Source of the DNA: an uncultured Anaerolineaceae bacterium
Lineage (GTDB): Bacteria > Chloroflexota > Anaerolineae > Anaerolineales > Anaerolineaceae
Reading direction: 5' to 3'
NCBI GenBank assembly: GCA_937897615.1
Contig: CALCNO010000049.1
Span: 1 to 64,000 of the forward strand
Length of the DNA stretch: 64,000 bases
Shown: in pieces, positions 35,015 through 44,052 of the stretch
How the letters are laid out: every line of letters starts with the position of its first letter
Position numbering within the stretch: the first letter of the stretch is position 1
Notes under the pieces: generated by a model
The model's input: the letters and a program-made list of their open reading frames with translations, nothing else
Databases searched by the model: none
What the model was told of the DNA's origin: nothing
Made by a program: the position numbers and the translations under genes

Positions 35015-35491
35015 ATGAAAAAAGGGATTCACCCAACTTATTACCCGGATGCCAAGGTAGTTTGCTCTTGCGGCAACACTTGGACAACCGGCTCTACCCG
35101 CAAAGAAATCCGCACCGAGGTTTGCTCAAAATGCCACCCGTTCTTCACCGGGCAGCAGCAACGTCTCATCGACATTGAAGGCCAGGTGGACCGCTTCTAC
35201 AAGCGTGTTCAGGCTAGCAAGGATTTCGAGAACGAGAAGAAAGCACGCGAGAGCGCCAAAGTTTCTCCCACCCGTTCCGTCAAGGAAATTGGGTTGTCAG
35301 CCAAAGCCACCGAATCGCTCGAAAAAGCCGGTTTGGATAACGTTGGCAAGGTGATTGCCAAGCTGGCCGAAGGCGAAGCCGCCCTGCTGGCAGTGGAAGG
35401 ATTTGGCCGTAAATCTTTGATCGATATGAAGAAGGCACTGCGCCAGTTGGGTTATCAGTTGCCCGCCACCGGCGAAGAAGCTGCCGTTTAG
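35015..35491 (+). CDS. rpmE: Ribosomal protein bL31 fused to an RNA polymerase alpha-CTD-like domain
   Basis: A 158-residue protein, about twice normal bL31 length. Residues 1-70 are a full zinc-type bL31: MKKGIHPTY, Cys 17, 19, 37 and 40, and CHPFFTGQQQ. After a charged linker, residues about 87-150 align along their length with the C-terminal helix-hairpin-helix domain of RNA polymerase alpha. Conserved features include a V-x-E/D-hydrophobic-x-L-S start, the AGLDNVG turn and GFGRKSLIDMKKAL, matching NLGKKSLTEIKDVL of E. coli alpha. The alpha Arg265 position is Lys. A strong terminator follows. The domain might bind rRNA, DNA or a protein partner. Confidence 0.88.
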   Translation: MKKGIHPTYYPDAKVVCSCGNTWTTGSTRKEIRTEVCSKCHPFFTGQQQRLIDIEGQVDRFYKRVQASKDFENEKKARESAKVSPTRSVKEIGLSAKATESLEKAGLDNVGKVIAKLAEGEAALLAVEGFGRKSLIDMKKALRQLGYQLPATGEEAAV

Positions 35492-35508
35492 CGATTGCAT
35501 TGCCAGTT

Positions 35509-35537
35509 AACACCTCCGGGAAAACCGGAGGTGTTTT
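35509..35537 (+). terminator. Intrinsic terminator after rpmE
   Basis: An 11-bp perfect stem (35509-35519 with 35525-35535), loop GAAAA and a short T run. Confidence 0.85.
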
Positions 35538-35602
35538 GTTATATGCTGAGCAAAAACGAGGTCGTTAAGGTAGAATGATAGAAACTCTTTCAGGAGCAAA
35601 AA

Positions 35603-36175
35603 ATGAAGCATCATACCGGCTCGGTGGAAGTGATCTGTGGCTCCATGTTTTGCGGCAAGACGGATGAACTGATCCGGAGATTACGGCGGGCAACCATAGC
35701 GCGGCAAAAAGTGCAGGTGTTCAAACCGGCCATTGATAATCGTTACGATGTGCTCAAAGTGGCCTCCCATGCTGGTTCCGTATTTGAAGCGCTGCCTATC
35801 CAGAAAGCCAGCGACATTTTGGAAAAACTGGAGCAAGATACCACTGTGGTTGGTATTGATGAGGCACAGTTCCTGGATGAAGAGATTATCACAATTGTGG
35901 ATGGCCTGGCAGATAAAGGCATACGTGTCATTCTGGCGGGGCTGGATCTGAATTTCAAAGGTGAGCCTTTTGGCGTGATGCCGGTGCTGATGGCACGGGC
36001 AGAGCAGGTGGATAAATTACAGGCCATTTGCATGGTCTGCGGTGAACCTGCCAGCCGCACGCAGCGTTTGGTGAATGGAAAGCCGGCGCACTTTAACGAC
36101 CCGGTGATCATTGTGGGTGCTTCCGAGATGTATGAGGCGCGTTGCCGTGCTCATCACGAAGTGCCGCGCAACTAG
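35603..36175 (+). CDS. tdk: Thymidine kinase (type II)
   Basis: A 190-residue salvage enzyme phosphorylating thymidine. The P-loop GSMFCGKT is at residues about 12-19, the Walker-B-like VVGIDEAQFLD follows, and the C-terminal zinc site has CMVCG and a later Cys/His pair (RCRAHH). The length and motifs are typical of the human TK1-like class. It is followed 10 bp later by hpt, making a small nucleotide-salvage operon. Confidence 0.95.
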   Translation: MKHHTGSVEVICGSMFCGKTDELIRRLRRATIARQKVQVFKPAIDNRYDVLKVASHAGSVFEALPIQKASDILEKLEQDTTVVGIDEAQFLDEEIITIVDGLADKGIRVILAGLDLNFKGEPFGVMPVLMARAEQVDKLQAICMVCGEPASRTQRLVNGKPAHFNDPVIIVGASEMYEARCRAHHEVPRN

Positions 36176-36185
36176 GAGGGAGTGC

Positions 36186-36749
36186 ATGGTACAGGATTAC
36201 CACGAGTATTTGAGCGAGGTTTTGATCTCCGAAGAGGCGCTGCAAGGGCGTATTGCTGAGCTTGGAGCGCAAATCAGCCAGGATTATACAGGCAAAGGCC
36301 CGTTGATCCTGGTATGCATCCTGCGCGGCGGGGTTTTATTTCTCACCGACCTGATCCGCCGCATTTCCATCCCGCATGCCATTGAGTTCATGGGGGTGTC
36401 TTCCTATGGCGTAGGCGGGCGTGAATCCAGCGGGCGTGTGCGCCTGACATTGGACCTGGGGGTGGATATTGCTAGCAAGCATGTTCTGCTGGTGGAGGAC
36501 ATCATCGACAGCGGCAGAACTATCAGCGCGGTGATGAACCTGCTGGCCACGCGCGGCCCGGCCAGCATCAATGTCTGCACTTTGCTCGATAAAGCCGAGA
36601 GGCGCGAGGTTGCTGTTCCCATCAAATACATCGGATTCTCGATTCCCAACAAGTTTGTTTTTGGCTATGGCCTGGATATTGACGACTATTATCGCAACCT
36701 GCCATTTATTGGCGTTGTCGATCTGAAAAAATACAAACCAGCCACATGA
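36186..36749 (+). CDS. hpt: Hypoxanthine phosphoribosyltransferase
   Basis: A 187-residue enzyme converting hypoxanthine (and usually guanine) with PRPP to IMP/GMP. The PRPP loop VLLVEDIIDSGRTI is at about residues 101-114 and the C-terminal FVFGYGLDIDDYYRNLPFIG is the HPRT signature. The ATG at 36186 with AGGAGGGAG is chosen over an upstream in-frame start inside tdk. It can salvage the hypoxanthine produced by the adenine deaminase at 11123. It overlaps the next gene by 4 bp. Confidence 0.95.
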   Translation: MVQDYHEYLSEVLISEEALQGRIAELGAQISQDYTGKGPLILVCILRGGVLFLTDLIRRISIPHAIEFMGVSSYGVGGRESSGRVRLTLDLGVDIASKHVLLVEDIIDSGRTISAVMNLLATRGPASINVCTLLDKAERREVAVPIKYIGFSIPNKFVFGYGLDIDDYYRNLPFIGVVDLKKYKPAT

Positions 36750-38116
36750 TCACAACCCTGCCGGAAATTGTTGGCACTGTGCGCACGCTGCTTAAAGAGG
36801 GGGAAGAATGTTACCTGGTGGGCGGTGCGGTGCGCGATTTACTGCTCCAACACACGGCGCATGATTTTGATTTTTGCACCTCCGGCGATCCGCGTCGGCT
36901 GGCGCGCCGCGTGGCTGAGCGTACCGGCGGTGCCTTCTACGTGATGGATGAAGAACGCCTTACCAGCCGGGTTCTGGTCGATACGCTGCAATTTCCGCAA
37001 TTGGTGCTCGATTTCGCCGCTCTGCAAGGAACACTGGAAGAAGACTTGAAAGGCAGGGATTTTACCGTCAACGCAATGGCGCTTGACCTGCGCCACCCGG
37101 AAGAGATGGTTGATCCCCTTAAAGGCGCCCGTGACCTGCAGGAAAAATGGCTGCGGCCATGCCGCCAGGATAGTTTCTCGGCTGATCCGGTGCGCGTGAT
37201 CCGCGCGCTGCGCTATGCTGCCGGCCTCCACTTGCGCATTGAGCCTGTAACTTGCCACTTGCTTACAACGGCAGGTCCGTTGCTGGAGGATGTATCGCTT
37301 GAGCGTAAGCGTGATGAACTCTTTAAACTCCTTGATCTTGAAGTTTCATTTGTCGCTGTGTCACTCATGCAGGAATTGCATATATTGAACAGGCTGGGAC
37401 TCTCGTTACAGCCGCAGCGTTTGGCACAATACCGCACTTGTGAACTATTTGCTGCATTACTTTGCAGCAGCGCAGGCAAGGTGCGCCAGGATTTCTTCAC
37501 AGCAGCAACCTTTTCCTCGGCAATGACTCAACTAAGGCCCGAGTTGGTACGCTACTTGAGCGAGCGCAACTCCGGCGGGCGCACGCGCTTGCAATTGAGC
37601 AAGTACTTTTTGCTGATGCCTGCCACAAAGGCAGCGATGCACTTGCCCGGGGAATTAACGGGTATTTTTGCTCGCCAGGAACTGGATTTTCTCCACAATT
37701 GCCTTGAGAATGAGGACAGTGCGACGGCATTTGTTACCTCTGAACCAGAACTAACAAGACGCGAAATCTACCGTTTCTTCAACCGGGTTGGAGATGAGGG
37801 GGTTGGGTTGATCCTGCTGGCACTGGCATGTTTCGCTGGCCGGCCTGCTGCCGAAATTGCTCAAGCGGATTGGCTGCGAGTGTTGCATAGATCAACCGAA
37901 TTATTGCATATGTGGTTCCATCACCCGGAAGTGTGCCGGCCAAAACCGTTGCTCAATGGTGAAAAAATCATGGCCGCTTGCAAGCTGGAACCCGGACCAC
38001 TGGTAGGCCAGCTGTTGGAGGCGCTAAAGGAAGAACAGGCCGCGGGCGAAATTACCAGCACTGAAAACGCGCTGGCCTGGCTCACCCAACGGTGCCACCA
38101 GGCCAGAGAATCCTGA
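36746..38116 (+). CDS. tRNA nucleotidyltransferase / poly(A) polymerase family protein
   Basis: A 456-residue class II nucleotidyltransferase. Motifs include YLVGGAVRDLLL (residues about 22-33), DFDFCTSGD with the catalytic acidic pair, LKGRDFTVNAMAL, and the RNA-binding DPVRVIRALRYAAGL. Such enzymes add or repair the CCA 3' end of tRNA, or polyadenylate RNA; sequence alone does not decide. There is no HD phosphohydrolase domain in the C-terminal half. ATGA overlap with hpt indicates co-translation. Confidence 0.88.
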   Translation: MITTLPEIVGTVRTLLKEGEECYLVGGAVRDLLLQHTAHDFDFCTSGDPRRLARRVAERTGGAFYVMDEERLTSRVLVDTLQFPQLVLDFAALQGTLEEDLKGRDFTVNAMALDLRHPEEMVDPLKGARDLQEKWLRPCRQDSFSADPVRVIRALRYAAGLHLRIEPVTCHLLTTAGPLLEDVSLERKRDELFKLLDLEVSFVAVSLMQELHILNRLGLSLQPQRLAQYRTCELFAALLCSSAGKVRQDFFTAATFSSAMTQLRPELVRYLSERNSGGRTRLQLSKYFLLMPATKAAMHLPGELTGIFARQELDFLHNCLENEDSATAFVTSEPELTRREIYRFFNRVGDEGVGLILLALACFAGRPAAEIAQADWLRVLHRSTELLHMWFHHPEVCRPKPLLNGEKIMAACKLEPGPLVGQLLEALKEEQAAGEITSTENALAWLTQRCHQARES

Positions 38117-38129
38117 GATTTATTGCCGC

Positions 38130-38540
38130 CTATTTTGAAGAGGTCATCTCCATTTTTAAAGGGGCGGTGTCCGGGTTATGTAACGTGCGCCTGCGGGTAA
38201 GGTTGTTGATGTGTGCAATGAGAACCCCGCTGGCAACGGGTTTGACCAGGTAATCATCGGCGCCCTTGTCCAGCGCCTTAGCCACCAGACCGGGGTTATC
38301 CAGCACGGACAGGATCAAAATGGGGGTCGTACTGAATTTGCGGATTCTTTCGGTTACCTGCCAACCGTCGGTATTGGGCATCATCAAGTCCAACAGGATG
38401 ATGTCGGGCTTTTTTTCATCGGCCAGTTTGATGCCGTCTTCCCCTGAATTGGTGGTAATGATCTGAGCTTTGGTGGGTGCAAGGACCAAACTTAAAAGTT
38501 CGGTCATGGCAGGATCATCGTCAATCACAAGGATCTTCAT
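38130..38540 (-). CDS. Stand-alone response regulator receiver
   Basis: A 136-residue single-domain CheY-like receiver. The acidic pair in VIDDDPAM (Asp 7-9), the phospho-acceptor Asp in IILLDLMMPNTDGW near residue 51, the Thr/Ser switch region (PILILSVLD) and the conserved Lys in YLVKPV are all present. No output domain follows; the C-terminal tail is short and basic. No histidine kinase is adjacent. It is convergent with the tRNA nucleotidyltransferase and divergent from ppdK. Confidence 0.92.
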   Translation of the reverse strand: MKILVIDDDPAMTELLSLVLAPTKAQIITTNSGEDGIKLADEKKPDIILLDLMMPNTDGWQVTERIRKFSTTPILILSVLDNPGLVAKALDKGADDYLVKPVASGVLIAHINNLTRRRTLHNPDTAPLKMEMTSSK

Positions 38541-38734
38541 TCAATTCTCCAAGAAAGAGATAAAGATACCCTATTATCAGCGATTCGTCTTGCTTTTTAC
38601 CTTGCAATCCGTTTACAAAAGAATTTAAAACTGACCAACACGAGTTGTATAGTCCTTTTTCAATCGTGGTAAAATTCAGTATTTGGTGCAAATTTCCCGC
38701 CAAGGCGGGTTAAGTTATCAGTCTGGAGGACAAA

Positions 38735-41479
38735 ATGGTCGAAAAGAAATGGGTATATTTGTTCAACGAAATTGCAGCCGCAGAAGCCTATGTGGGGGGC
38801 GATTGGGACAAGGTGCGCGGTTTGCTGGGGGGAAAGGGTGCCAACCTGGCGGAAATGGCCAGAATTGGCCTGCCCGTCCCACCGGGATTTACGGTGACCA
38901 CCGAAGCCTGTAACGCTTACCAGGTGGAGGGCAAGTTCCCGGCTGGCCAGTGGGATCAGATGCTCGTTGCCCTGAAAGAAACCGAAAAAGCTGCCGGAAA
39001 AGTGTTTGGCGATGCCCATAACCCATTGCTGGTATCCTGCCGCTCTGGTGCAAAATTCTCCATGCCGGGAATGATGGATACTGTGCTCAACATTGGCCTC
39101 AATGACGAGACGGCCAAGGGCATGGTAGCGCTGACCAATAACGAGCGCTTTGTCTATGACTCTTATCGCCGCTTGATTCAGATGTTTGGCTCAGTGGTAC
39201 TTGGTATTGATGATGAAGCTTTTGAACATCCCCTGCAGGCCGCCAAAGCAGCCAAGGGTGTCAAGAGCGATACTGACCTGACCGCTGATGATCTCAAAAA
39301 ACTGGTGGAAACTTTCAAAGCGGTTACTAAAAAAGAAAAAGGAATGGATTTCCCTCAGAGTCCTCTCGACCAACTCAAGCTGGCTACCGAGGCAGTGTTC
39401 AAATCCTGGAACGGCAAGCGCGCCGTGGATTATCGCCGCGCCACCAATATCCCGGATGATCTGGGAACCGCCGTCAATATTGTGACAATGGTCTTTGGTA
39501 ATATGGGCACTGATTCTGGCACGGGTGTGGCCTTTACGCGCAACCCCGCCACTGGTGAAAAAGTGCTCTACGGTGATTACCTGCTCAACGCCCAGGGTGA
39601 AGATGTGGTGGCAGGCATCCGCAATACCGAGAAGATCGCAACCCTCGGCAATGTACTGCCTGAAGCCAATGAACAATTCCTGAAAGTCGTCAAAATCTTG
39701 GAAGAGCACTATCACGATATGCAGGACGTGGAATTTACCATTGAACGCAAAAAGTTGTGGATGTTGCAATGCCGCAATGGTAAGCGCACTGCTTCTGCTG
39801 CAGTGAAGATCGCTGTGGACATGGTCGGCGAGGGTCTCATCTCGAAAGAAGAGGCTATGAGCCGCGTTTCCACTTCCGATGTGGACGCGATGCTGCACCC
39901 CCAGTTCTCATCTGAAACCAAGGCCAAGGCCAAAAAAGACGGTTTCTATCTGGCCAGCGGCGTGAACGCTTCCCCCGGTGCCGCGGTGGGGCAGATCTAC
40001 TTTGATGCTGATACCACCGAACGCAAAGCGAAGGAAGAAGGCCAGAAGACCATCATGGTGCGCCCGTTCACCAAGCCGGATGATGTGCACGGGATGCTGG
40101 CTGCCCAGGGTATCCTCACCAGCGAGGGCGGCGCTACTTCTCACGCTGCCGTGGTAGCACGCCAGTTTGGTGTACCCTGCATCGTAGGAGCTTCCTCGGT
40201 GGTCATCGATATGGAAAAACGCCAGATGACCGTGGGCGATAAAGTGATCAAAGAAGGGGAATGGATTTCGCTGGATGGAACCACCGGCGAGGTCTTTATT
40301 GGCAAGATCGAATTGACCAATCCGAAATTCGAAGAACAAAAAGACCTGCTCAAGTTCCTGGATTGGGCTGATGAAATCTGCGCTACCCCTGGCATTCGCA
40401 AGGCTCCGCAGGGCTGGCCGACCACCGGTTTGCAGGTGTGGGCCAACGCGGATTATCCCAAAGACGCCCAGCGGGCGCGTTCCTTTGGCGCCAAGGGTAT
40501 TGGCCTGTGCCGTACCGAGCACATGTTCTTTGAACCCACCCGCTTGCCGATTGTACAGCGCATGATCCTGGCTAAGAACGACCAGATCCGCAAAGAGGCT
40601 TTGGATGAATTGCTGCCCTTCCAGCGTTCAGACTTCGATGGCCTGTTCGAGGCCATGGACGGTTATCCTGTGATCATCCGCCTCATCGACCCGCCGCTGC
40701 ATGAGTTCCTCCCCTCTGAAGAGCAACTGCTGGAAGAGGTGATCACCATGCGCGTCAAGGGTGAGACCAAAGGCCTGGCCGAAAAGGAATCCCTGCTGGC
40801 AGCAGTGCAGGCCATGCATGAATCCAACCCGATGATGGGCCTGCGCGGCGTGCGCCTTTCCATTGCCATGCCGCTGATTGTTGAGATGCAGGTGCGCGCC
40901 ATCTTTGAGGCCGCCGCCGACTGCACCAAGCGTGGCGTTCATGCCAAACCGGAAGTGATGATTCCGCTCACTGGTCACATCAATGAACTCAAGTGGATTC
41001 AGCCGCGCCTGGAGCGTATTGCATCCGAGGTGATGAAAGAAAAGGGTGTTACCTTCCCCTACAAATTCGGCACGATGATCGAAATTCCGCGCGCTGCTGT
41101 TACCGCCGGTGAGATTGCCAGTGTGGCTGAATTCTTCTCCTTTGGCACCAACGACCTGACCCAGATGACCTTTGGTTACAGCCGTGACGATGCCGAGCGC
41201 AACTTCCTCGTCAAGTATGTGGAAGAGGGCATCCTGCCCAAGAATCCTTTCCAGACCCTCGACCAGGATGGCGTAGGCCGCCTGATGAAGATGGCGGTGG
41301 ATGATGGCCGCGCCCAGCGTGTGGCACTTGAAGTGGGTATCTGCGGCGAGCACGGCGGTGATCCGGCTTCCATCGAGTTCTGCCATCGTGTGGGTAACAA
41401 CTATGTTTCCTGCTCTCCGTTCCGCGTGCCGGTGGCGCGCCTTGCGGCAGCCCAGGCGGCATTGAAGAACCGAAAGTGA
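38735..41479 (+). CDS. ppdK: Pyruvate, phosphate dikinase
   Basis: A 914-residue enzyme reversibly converting pyruvate, ATP and phosphate to PEP, AMP and PPi; in anaerobes it often runs glycolytically. The N-terminal ATP-grasp domain has LLGGKGANLAEMARIGLPVPPGF. The swivelling phosphohistidine domain carries TSEGGATSHAAVVAR near residue 465, and the C-terminal PEP/pyruvate barrel has GIGLCRTEHMFF and SFGTNDLTQMTFGYSRDDA. The length is typical. A GGAGG site precedes the ATG. A possible -10 (TAAAAT, 38670-38675) lies upstream in the 194-bp gap, which also holds a small hairpin at 38696-38709. Confidence 0.97.
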   Translation: MVEKKWVYLFNEIAAAEAYVGGDWDKVRGLLGGKGANLAEMARIGLPVPPGFTVTTEACNAYQVEGKFPAGQWDQMLVALKETEKAAGKVFGDAHNPLLVSCRSGAKFSMPGMMDTVLNIGLNDETAKGMVALTNNERFVYDSYRRLIQMFGSVVLGIDDEAFEHPLQAAKAAKGVKSDTDLTADDLKKLVETFKAVTKKEKGMDFPQSPLDQLKLATEAVFKSWNGKRAVDYRRATNIPDDLGTAVNIVTMVFGNMGTDSGTGVAFTRNPATGEKVLYGDYLLNAQGEDVVAGIRNTEKIATLGNVLPEANEQFLKVVKILEEHYHDMQDVEFTIERKKLWMLQCRNGKRTASAAVKIAVDMVGEGLISKEEAMSRVSTSDVDAMLHPQFSSETKAKAKKDGFYLASGVNASPGAAVGQIYFDADTTERKAKEEGQKTIMVRPFTKPDDVHGMLAAQGILTSEGGATSHAAVVARQFGVPCIVGASSVVIDMEKRQMTVGDKVIKEGEWISLDGTTGEVFIGKIELTNPKFEEQKDLLKFLDWADEICATPGIRKAPQGWPTTGLQVWANADYPKDAQRARSFGAKGIGLCRTEHMFFEPTRLPIVQRMILAKNDQIRKEALDELLPFQRSDFDGLFEAMDGYPVIIRLIDPPLHEFLPSEEQLLEEVITMRVKGETKGLAEKESLLAAVQAMHESNPMMGLRGVRLSIAMPLIVEMQVRAIFEAAADCTKRGVHAKPEVMIPLTGHINELKWIQPRLERIASEVMKEKGVTFPYKFGTMIEIPRAAVTAGEIASVAEFFSFGTNDLTQMTFGYSRDDAERNFLVKYVEEGILPKNPFQTLDQDGVGRLMKMAVDDGRAQRVALEVGICGEHGGDPASIEFCHRVGNNYVSCSPFRVPVARLAAAQAALKNRK

Positions 41480-41490
41480 GCTTCAAATGC

Positions 41491-41524
41491 AAAAAAACTC
41501 CCCGAGCAATCGGGGAGTTTTTTT
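41491..41524. terminator. Bidirectional intrinsic terminator between ppdK and slt
   Basis: A 9-bp GC-rich stem flanked by A7/T7 runs that extend the pairing to 15 bp (41491-41505 with 41510-41524) around a GCAA tetraloop. It serves the two convergent genes. Confidence 0.92.
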
Positions 41525-41530
41525 GTCTGT

Positions 41531-43915
41531 TTACGGGTGAGTGTAGATGGATTTGTAGATCTCGTAATATTCTGCAATTGACCGGATGTACTCGCGCGTT
41601 TGCTCGTAACGGATCATCTCCATGAACAAGTCCACATCGCCATTGGATAATTCTTGCCAGGGGAGGGTGGCACCGATACCTGCATTGTATGAAGATAGGG
41701 TCGCGGCAATATCGCCGTTAAAGTAGTTGGACCAGCGCTTGAGGTAATTGGTTCCCAGGCGGACGTTTATCAACGGACGGTCAAGATCGCTGGCCTGGTA
41801 ACTGGCGGGCCAGCCAAGCCCGCTGGCAATTTCTTCCCCCACGGAGGGCAGGATTTGCATCAGCCCGCGTGCATCGGCGCTGGAACTGATGGCTGGCTCG
41901 AACAAACTCTCCTGGCGGATGACGCTGAAGATTAGCAGCGGGTCAAAATCATACTCGTTGGCAGCCGAGACTACAATATCGCGGAAGAACACACCAAAGC
42001 GGATGTGGTTGAAGTATTTAGGGGCATCGGTGAGGGTTTGTTCCTGGCTCAATCCGGCTATGTCCAATACCTGCCGGCTGGCGAAAACGGCAGTGTGATA
42101 ATACTTGTGGTCAACCAGGTAACTCAGCAGACGATAGGTGTTCAGCGGGTCAGAAACCAGTTCTTCGCGCAGAGCGTCGAATTCGGTGCGTGCATTATCA
42201 CGCATGCCCAGTTTGTTGTACTCCTGCCCGCGCAGGAAATGTGGGTATGCCTCCAGAGGAGTGGTGGTACTGAGATCAGTGGCCGCATCCAGCTTGAAAG
42301 TGTTAAGTACCCACTGATCAGCGTTTTTCTTTTCTGCTTCCAGGTCAACGGACAAGTCTATGTTGGCAGCGCGCGGAAAGGGCGACTGCCCGTTGAGTAA
42401 CTGACCGGCACGGATGCCATAATACCCGGTGGGGTCAGTGGCCTTCGCCTGGCTGTAATAGCCTTTGGCTTCTTCACCCTGGCCGAGCTTTTCAAGGCAC
42501 TTGCCCACCCACATCTGGGCAGAAGCCGTTTCCGCTGGAGAGACTGCCAGCAGGATCAGGCGCTGAAAAGTAACCTGAGCTTTGCCATAATCGGCCATGC
42601 GGTAGTAAATGATCCCGGCCTGGAAAAGGCCCGTATATGCCTGTTCCGAACTGGGATATTCGTTGATAATGCGCTCCCATGTGGCAGCGGCTTTGGAGAG
42701 ATACCCACCCAGTTCATAAATGCGCGCCGCGCGGTAGAGATAGTCTGAAGCGCTGGAAGAATCGGGTACCTGGGCTACAAAGGTGAGCAGGGTTTGCGCT
42801 GCCTCATCGTAACGGTTCAAGTAGTTATAGAGGGTGGTGGCCTTTTCCAAAAAAGCGGCCGCGTACTTGTCGTCTCTGGCGTGATCCTGGATGAGCCTGT
42901 CCCATTCAGCAATTTCACCTTCGTAATCTCCAATATTCCAAAGGCTGAGGGCCCGATAATAATGCACGGTGGCATCGTGTTCCGGGTTGTCATACAGGTA
43001 GCGGTCAAAGGCTTCAATCGCCAGCCCGTATTTGCCAGCATAATAATCGATAATGCCGCGCATCAGCTCATTCACAGGTTGGCCGGCGTCAACAAGCACC
43101 ACCAACCCCGAATAGGTATCGTAATAGGTAGGAAAGTTAGTGACAGAATCCTGAAAACGCGCATAGGCTTGCTCAGGCTCGTTCAGTTGCAGGTAGATAC
43201 GCCCCAGCAAAAGATTGACCTGGGCCTTTGTGGCCGCATTTGTCGAGGAATCGTAGAGTGCCAGATAGGCATTGATCGCCCCGCCGTTATCTCCCGTTGC
43301 AGCGATTGATTGCGCAATCTTGATGTCCAGGGCATCGGTAGCACCGCTGGTTTGCTTCTGGCGTGCTGCCTGGTAGCTGGAAAGGGCGTTGCTGTAATCG
43401 CCGGCATTGGTATAGGCATCCCCTTGCATTGTCAGGATTTCGCTATCGAGCACGCCGGGTTGTGCCTGCAAATACTGGCCATAGGCGGTGGCTGCCTGAG
43501 CGTATTGCTGCAAGCCTGTATAGGCTTGCGCCAGGTAGAAATAAGCCGTATCGCGCGTTTCTCCGCTGGTGATGTTTTCCAGCAGCCAATTAAGCTGTGC
43601 GGCAGCGCCGCTGTAATCAGACTTGGCCAGCAGCACGCGGCCGATACCCAGTTGGGCGGCGGCAATCACTTCGGCATCGGTGGATTGCTCGCGGGCAGTC
43701 CAGAACTCGCTCAATGCAGCGTCATAATCGCCGGAGAGGATATCCTCCTCTCCCAATGTGATGCGTGCCTTAGGTAATGGGGTAGCGGTGGCAGTGGGGG
43801 TGGCGCTGCTGCGCGGGGAGGTTAACCCATCGAGCCAGGACTCCCCGGAGGGGTTGGCTGTGCAGGCGGAAGCCAGCAAAACAAACAAAAGAATGGCAGC
43901 AAAGATGCGTTTCAT
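41531..43915 (-). CDS. TPR-containing lytic transglycosylase lipoprotein (Slt-like)
   Basis: A 794-residue exported murein-cleaving enzyme. The N-terminal signal (MKRIFAAILLFVLLASAC) ends in a probable lipobox Cys at residue 18. Residues about 50-600 are a run of tetratricopeptide repeats (AQLGIGRVLLAKSDYSGAAAQL and similar). The C-terminal SLT domain (about residues 640-790) has the catalytic Glu in VIRQESLFEP, then GLMQILPSVG and YNAGIG. The architecture resembles Slt70. It should cut the peptidoglycan glycan strand to form 1,6-anhydro ends. It is monocistronic and divergent from mtnA. Confidence 0.92.
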   Translation of the reverse strand: MKRIFAAILLFVLLASACTANPSGESWLDGLTSPRSSATPTATATPLPKARITLGEEDILSGDYDAALSEFWTAREQSTDAEVIAAAQLGIGRVLLAKSDYSGAAAQLNWLLENITSGETRDTAYFYLAQAYTGLQQYAQAATAYGQYLQAQPGVLDSEILTMQGDAYTNAGDYSNALSSYQAARQKQTSGATDALDIKIAQSIAATGDNGGAINAYLALYDSSTNAATKAQVNLLLGRIYLQLNEPEQAYARFQDSVTNFPTYYDTYSGLVVLVDAGQPVNELMRGIIDYYAGKYGLAIEAFDRYLYDNPEHDATVHYYRALSLWNIGDYEGEIAEWDRLIQDHARDDKYAAAFLEKATTLYNYLNRYDEAAQTLLTFVAQVPDSSSASDYLYRAARIYELGGYLSKAAATWERIINEYPSSEQAYTGLFQAGIIYYRMADYGKAQVTFQRLILLAVSPAETASAQMWVGKCLEKLGQGEEAKGYYSQAKATDPTGYYGIRAGQLLNGQSPFPRAANIDLSVDLEAEKKNADQWVLNTFKLDAATDLSTTTPLEAYPHFLRGQEYNKLGMRDNARTEFDALREELVSDPLNTYRLLSYLVDHKYYHTAVFASRQVLDIAGLSQEQTLTDAPKYFNHIRFGVFFRDIVVSAANEYDFDPLLIFSVIRQESLFEPAISSSADARGLMQILPSVGEEIASGLGWPASYQASDLDRPLINVRLGTNYLKRWSNYFNGDIAATLSSYNAGIGATLPWQELSNGDVDLFMEMIRYEQTREYIRSIAEYYEIYKSIYTHP

Positions 43916-43975
43916 CGTACCTCGGTCTCAGCTTCCTGATGGGGAACCTGAATCCTAAAATCATAGCATAAAATA

Positions 43976-44004
43976 TTGCGAATCCTGCGGAAGCATGTTA
44001 AACT
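43976..44004 (+). promoter_or_regulatory. Promoter of mtnA with extended -10
   Basis: TTGCGA (43976-43981), 17 bp, TAAACT (43999-44004), with TGT just before the -10 (extended -10 form). The expected start is near 44011. Confidence 0.75.
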
Positions 44005-44015
44005 AAGCCGGAAGG

Positions 44016-44043
44016 AACGCTCTCTCCGCTGAGAGCGTTTTTT
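44016..44043 (+). terminator. Terminator-like hairpin in the mtnA leader
   Basis: A perfect 9-bp stem (44016-44024 with 44031-44039), a 6-nt loop and six T's. It starts about 5 nt after the expected transcription start and ends 9 nt before the mtnA ATG. No plus-strand gene lies upstream for it to terminate, so it is an attenuator or a 5'-protective hairpin. Confidence 0.75.
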
Positions 44044-44052
44044 GGTGAAAGT

